Positions 60,586 to 64,000 of a stretch of DNA of 64,000 nt are shown here, one piece after another. Each line of letters starts with the position of its first letter. The first letter of the stretch is position 1. Below the pieces are notes generated by a model. It had not been told where the DNA came from. It saw only the letters and a list, made by a program, of their open reading frames with translations, and did not search any database. Position numbers and translations under genes: made by a program. The stretch is from Opitutus sp. ER46 (lineage in GTDB: Bacteria > Verrucomicrobiota > Verrucomicrobiia > Opitutales > Opitutaceae): positions 620,001-684,000 of the forward strand of contig NZ_QAYX01000024.1 of NCBI RefSeq assembly GCF_003054705.1, read 5' to 3'.

Positions 60586-62424
60586 TCAGACGCTCTCGAG
60601 CAGCTTGTTCAGCCGGGCGACCATCGCGGTCGCGTCATCGAGCAGTCCGGCGCTGATCAGCGCGTTGTCGAGGAGCTGCTCGGCGACGAGCTTGGCCTTC
60701 TCCGGCTGCGCGGTGTGCGTCTCGAACAGCCGCTTGATGACGGCGTGGCGCGGGTTGATCTCGAGGTTCACGCGCAGCGGGGTCTCGGCGTCCTTGTTCA
60801 TCGCCTTCATGATGCGGCGCATGTGCGGGGACATGAACTTGTCGGCATTGAGCGCGATGACCGGCGAGTCGACGAGGCGGTCGCTGGGCTTCACCTCGGA
60901 AACGCGTTCGCCGAGGGTGTCCTTGAGCCACTTGGTGAGCGTGGTGACGTCCTCGTCCTTCAGCGCGCCCTCGGGCTTCGGCAGGTCGGCGAGCTTCACG
61001 TCGGCGTGGTCGGCGGCGGTGAGCTTCTTGCCGTCGAATTCGCGGACGTTGTTCATGACGTACTCGTCGACCGTCTCGTAGCAGAACAGCACCTCGAGGT
61101 TGCGGGCCTTGAAGCCCTCGAGGTACGGACCGGACTCGATGGAGGCGCGGTTCGGGCCGACGAGGTAGAAAATCTCCTTCTGGTCGGCGCCCATGCGGGA
61201 AACGTAGTCGGCGAGCGAGGTGGTCTTGCCCTTCTCGGTGAGCGAGGACTCGAAGCGGAGCAGCTTCACGAGCTGGTCCTTGTGGGTGAAGTCGAGCGCG
61301 GCGCCCTCCTTCAGGAATACGCCGAACTCCTTGTAGAACTCGGTGTAGCCCTCGGCCCGGTTCTTGGCTTCCTCCTCCAGGAATTTAAGGAAGCGCTTCG
61401 TGATGACCTTGTTGAGTTTCTCGAGGAGCGATTTGTCCTGCATCGTCTCGCGCGAGATGTTCAGCGGGAGGTCCTCGCTATCGACGACGCCCTTCAGGAA
61501 GCGGAGCCACTCGGGCAGGATGTCCTTGGGCTTGGCGTCGATGAGGACCTTGCGGCAGTAGAGCGAGACGGACGGTTCGAGGCGGGAGAAGCCGAGCTTT
61601 TCAGTGTTCTCCTTCGGCACGAAGAGCAGCGCGTTGATGGCGAGCGGGGCGTCGGCCGAGAAGTGCAGCCGGAGGCGCGGCTCGTCGAAGGCGTGGGCCT
61701 GGAACTTGTAGAACTCGGTGTACTCCTCGTCCTTGACCTCGTTCTTGTTGCGCAGCCAGAGGGCCTGGACGGTGTTGATGCGCTTGCCGTTGAGGTTGAT
61801 CGGGAACGAGACGAACGCGCTGTAGCGCTCGAGGATCTCCTTGATCTTCCAGTCCTGGGCAAAGTCGGCGCAGTCATCCTTCAGCTCGATCACGATCTTG
61901 GCGCCGCGGCGCTGGCCCTCGGCCTCCTCGATCTCGTAGGTGCCGCTGCCGTCGCTGGACCACATGTGGCCGGGGGCGTCCTTGCGCCAGGAGTGCGTGT
62001 ACACCTTGACGGACTTCGCAACCATGAACGCCGAGTAGAAGCCGACGCCGAACTGGCCGATCAGGTTGGAGTTCTTTGCGCCAGATTCGCCGAGCGCCTG
62101 GAGGAAGGCCTTCGAGCCGGAGTGGGCGATCGTGCCGAGGTTCTCGACGAGTTCCTCGCGCGTCATGCCGACGCCGAAATCCTGAATCGTGATCGTCTTC
62201 GCCTTGTCGTCGGTCGTGACGTTGATCTCGAGCGTCAGGTTGTCGTCGAAGACCTCCTTTTCGGTCAGCTGCGTGTGGCGTAGCTTTTCCAGCGCGTCGG
62301 ACGCATTCGAGACCAGCTCGCGGACGAAGATTTCCTTCTCCGTGTAGAGCGAGTGGATCACGATATCGAGCAGCTGCTTGATCTCGGTTTGGAACTCAAA
62401 TTTCTGCGGAGTGGAGTTGGACAT
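60586..62424 (-). CDS. htpG: Molecular chaperone HtpG (Hsp90)
   Basis: A 612-residue bacterial Hsp90. The N-terminal GHKL ATPase has ELVSNASDALEKLR, IQDFGVGMTREELVENLGTI and GQFGVGFYSAFMVA. The middle domain (about 225-490) contains the catalytic-loop region LPLNISRETMQDKSLLEKLN, and the C-terminal dimerisation domain ends DATAMVARLNKLLESV. It remodels client proteins in an ATP-driven clamp cycle. It is monocistronic with a strong terminator. Together with clpB it gives the window two general stress chaperones. Confidence 0.96.
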   Translation of the reverse strand: MSNSTPQKFEFQTEIKQLLDIVIHSLYTEKEIFVRELVSNASDALEKLRHTQLTEKEVFDDNLTLEINVTTDDKAKTITIQDFGVGMTREELVENLGTIAHSGSKAFLQALGESGAKNSNLIGQFGVGFYSAFMVAKSVKVYTHSWRKDAPGHMWSSDGSGTYEIEEAEGQRRGAKIVIELKDDCADFAQDWKIKEILERYSAFVSFPINLNGKRINTVQALWLRNKNEVKDEEYTEFYKFQAHAFDEPRLRLHFSADAPLAINALLFVPKENTEKLGFSRLEPSVSLYCRKVLIDAKPKDILPEWLRFLKGVVDSEDLPLNISRETMQDKSLLEKLNKVITKRFLKFLEEEAKNRAEGYTEFYKEFGVFLKEGAALDFTHKDQLVKLLRFESSLTEKGKTTSLADYVSRMGADQKEIFYLVGPNRASIESGPYLEGFKARNLEVLFCYETVDEYVMNNVREFDGKKLTAADHADVKLADLPKPEGALKDEDVTTLTKWLKDTLGERVSEVKPSDRLVDSPVIALNADKFMSPHMRRIMKAMNKDAETPLRVNLEINPRHAVIKRLFETHTAQPEKAKLVAEQLLDNALISAGLLDDATAMVARLNKLLESV

Positions 62425-62558
62425 GCTTGATGCGATGTGAGGTTGGAAAGGAACGCCGGACGGTCCGGCGAGCCCGCTAGTTTAGCGGCTCAGAGGAAAA
62501 ATCAAGCCACGCGAACGCGCGGCACGAGCCGGACGGCGCGATGGGGACGAACGGGTAA

Positions 62559-62693
62559 AGTGTCACGTATTGCGTGACACTGGCGCGGGGCTGGTTGCGA
62601 CGTTCAGGGTGCGGAACCTGCTATAGAGCGGACGGTTGTGTATCAAATGTGCGCGCGGACAGGCGAATGAAGTGTCACGTAATACGTGACACT
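62559..62693. repeat. Palindrome pair D
   Basis: Palindromes at 62559-62581 and 62671-62693, start-to-start 112 bp, which is twice the 56-bp spacing seen elsewhere. They lie in the 324-base gap between the htpG start and the end of the transporter gene, in opposite central orientation (ATT then AAT). Confidence 0.95.
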
Positions 62694-62748
62694 GGTGCCG
62701 CCGCTCGTGCGACCCCGTTCGGCGGGAGGTGGGATGCAGTGCGGGCGG

Positions 62749-64000
62749 TCAGACGGTGCGCTCGACGGGGGCGCGTTCGATCTTCACGCGGCGGACGCGC
62801 TCGGCGCTGACGTCGACGGCGGTGACGCGGTAATCGCCGGTGACGAAGGATTCGCCGCGCTTGAGCGGGCGGCCGCGGCGGCGTTCGGCCCACTCGCCTA
62901 CGGTCTCGCGGCGCTCCCATTCGAGATCCCAGCCGGTTTCGGCTTGGAGTTCGCGCATGGTGAACCGACCGCTGACCACGATCAGGAGGTCGGTCTGCTC
63001 GAAGACGGGGCCCTCGCCGAGGTCGAGTTCGTCGCGGATGTCGCCGACGATCTCCTCGAGCACATCCTCGAAGCTGATGAGGCCCGCGGTGTTCTGGCCG
63101 TCGTCGAGGACAATCGCCAGGTGGCTGCGGGAAGTGCGGAAATGCTCGATCATCGCGTGGATAGGAGTCCGCAGGGTGAAGGTGAGGTACGGGCGGATGA
63201 GCGGCTCGTACGAGGCCTCGGGGCCGAGCGCGAGGGTCTGCCACAGCCATTCGCGGACGAGGACGACGCCCTTTACGTCGTCGAGCGATCCTTGGCAGAC
63301 GGGCAGGCGGCTGAAGCCGGCGGTCTGGGCGATGCGGAGGTTCTCGGCGAGGGGCTTGTCGAGCCAGAGGGCAACGATCTGGTCGCGCGGGCGCATGACC
63401 TGCTGGGCGGTGGTCGTGCGCAGCCGGAGCGAGCGGACCATGAGTCGGTTGATCAGCGCATCGCCGGGATGCGAGTGTCGCGCGTGGCTGAAGACGTGTT
63501 CCAGCTCGTCAGCGGAGAATTCGTGTTCGCCCTCAGTCGCGGGCTGGAGTCCGCCCCAGCGCAGGAAGGTGTTGGCGGTGCCGTTGAGCGCCCAGATGAA
63601 CGGGTACAGCAGCCGGTAGAAGATCATCAGCGGGCCGGCGGTGTTGAGGGCCACGCCTTTGGGGCGCTGGATGGCGAGCGACTTCGGCGCGAGTTCGCCC
63701 AGAACGATGTGGAAGAAGGTGATCGTCATGAACGCCACGCTGATCGAGATCGACGAGACGGCGCCGGGATCGGTGATGCCGACGTACCGCAGGAGCGGAG
63801 CGAGACGGTGGGCCAGGAACGGTTCACCCAGCCAGCCGAGCCCGAGGCTGGCGAGCGTGATGCCGAGCTGGGTGGCGGAGAGGGCGGCGTCGAGATGGCG
63901 GGTGGCCTGGATGGCGACCTTGACACGCCAGCCACCCTGCTTGGCGAGAGGCTGAAGCTGGCTCGTCCGGACCTTCACCAGCGCGAACTCGGCGGCGACG
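62749..64000 (-). CDS. HlyC/CorC (CNNM) family transporter with CBS pair, 5'-truncated by window
   Basis: The frame is open to the window edge (the last residues read AAEFALVKVRTSQL), so the start lies outside; 416 residues are visible. The DUF21/CNNM membrane domain (to about residue 150; FFHIVLGELAPKSLAIQRPK) is followed by a CBS pair (PRDQIVALWLDKPLAENLRI and LRTPIHAMIEHFRTSRSHLA) and the CorC/HlyC C-terminal domain (DLLIVVSGRFTMRELQAETG). Such proteins are magnesium/cobalt exporters or their regulators; haemolysin activity is a historic name. A GTG inside at 63978 should not be taken as the start. Confidence 0.9.
   Translation of the reverse strand, partial: VAAEFALVKVRTSQLQPLAKQGGWRVKVAIQATRHLDAALSATQLGITLASLGLGWLGEPFLAHRLAPLLRYVGITDPGAVSSISISVAFMTITFFHIVLGELAPKSLAIQRPKGVALNTAGPLMIFYRLLYPFIWALNGTANTFLRWGGLQPATEGEHEFSADELEHVFSHARHSHPGDALINRLMVRSLRLRTTTAQQVMRPRDQIVALWLDKPLAENLRIAQTAGFSRLPVCQGSLDDVKGVVLVREWLWQTLALGPEASYEPLIRPYLTFTLRTPIHAMIEHFRTSRSHLAIVLDDGQNTAGLISFEDVLEEIVGDIRDELDLGEGPVFEQTDLLIVVSGRFTMRELQAETGWDLEWERRETVGEWAERRRGRPLKRGESFVTGDYRVTAVDVSAERVRRVKIERAPVERTV

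Overview
The window is a GC-rich, densely packed stretch of bacterial chromosome, most likely from a verrucomicrobium of the Opitutaceae type. This placement is inference from gene content: a type IV pilus secretin operon with small ATGA-overlapping partners, autotransporter-like secreted proteins sharing a tandem C-terminal module, a divergent double ThyX-like protein, DevBCA-type export, and many dispersed intergenic repeats. No prophage, intact insertion sequence, CRISPR array or rRNA was seen. One tRNA (Leu, UAG) is present.

Layout. 1-3126: end of a type IV pilus assembly operon (PilN-like, PilO-like, PilP-position protein, secretin). 3145-6591: large secreted repeat protein. 6682-13082: polyprenyl synthase, ECF sigma factor with putative anti-sigma protein, class II fumarase, YjbQ protein, class I fumarase. 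13396-18772: membrane protein and a HrpA helicase carrying a repeat-derived in-frame insert. 19019-28956: a nine-gene signalling/export operon (receiver, SpoIIE-type phosphatase, hybrid kinase, binding protein, DevB-, DevC- and DevA-like exporter parts, RsbW-like kinase, STAS protein). 29102-38648: CBS protein, dienelactone hydrolase, small conserved genes, a repeat-rich 0.8 kb gap, an ABC ATPase coupled to an exchanger-like membrane protein, two tandem beta-helix paralogues, and a ThyX-like enzyme. 39139-47555: EEP nuclease, a CoA supply operon (panB-panC-coaBC-coaX-panD) and clpB. 47812-53760: SNF2 helicase bracketed by direct repeats, SDR, phosphatidylserine decarboxylase. 53788-64000: CocE/NonD hydrolase, tRNA-Leu, M20 dipeptidase, secreted NHL protein, htpG, and a partial HlyC/CorC transporter.

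How it fits together. The most system-like locus is 19019-28956. Sensor histidine kinase, phosphatase, anti-sigma kinase and anti-sigma antagonist form a complete partner-switching chain, wrapped around a binding protein and an ABC exporter with hardly any intergenic space. This suggests a sensory export module whose output is either export itself or a sigma factor encoded elsewhere. The second striking feature is a family of eleven 23-bp palindromes confined to 39993-62693. They are grouped with recurring 46 or 55-56 bp spacing, and composite copies stand at both ends of the SNF2 gene.
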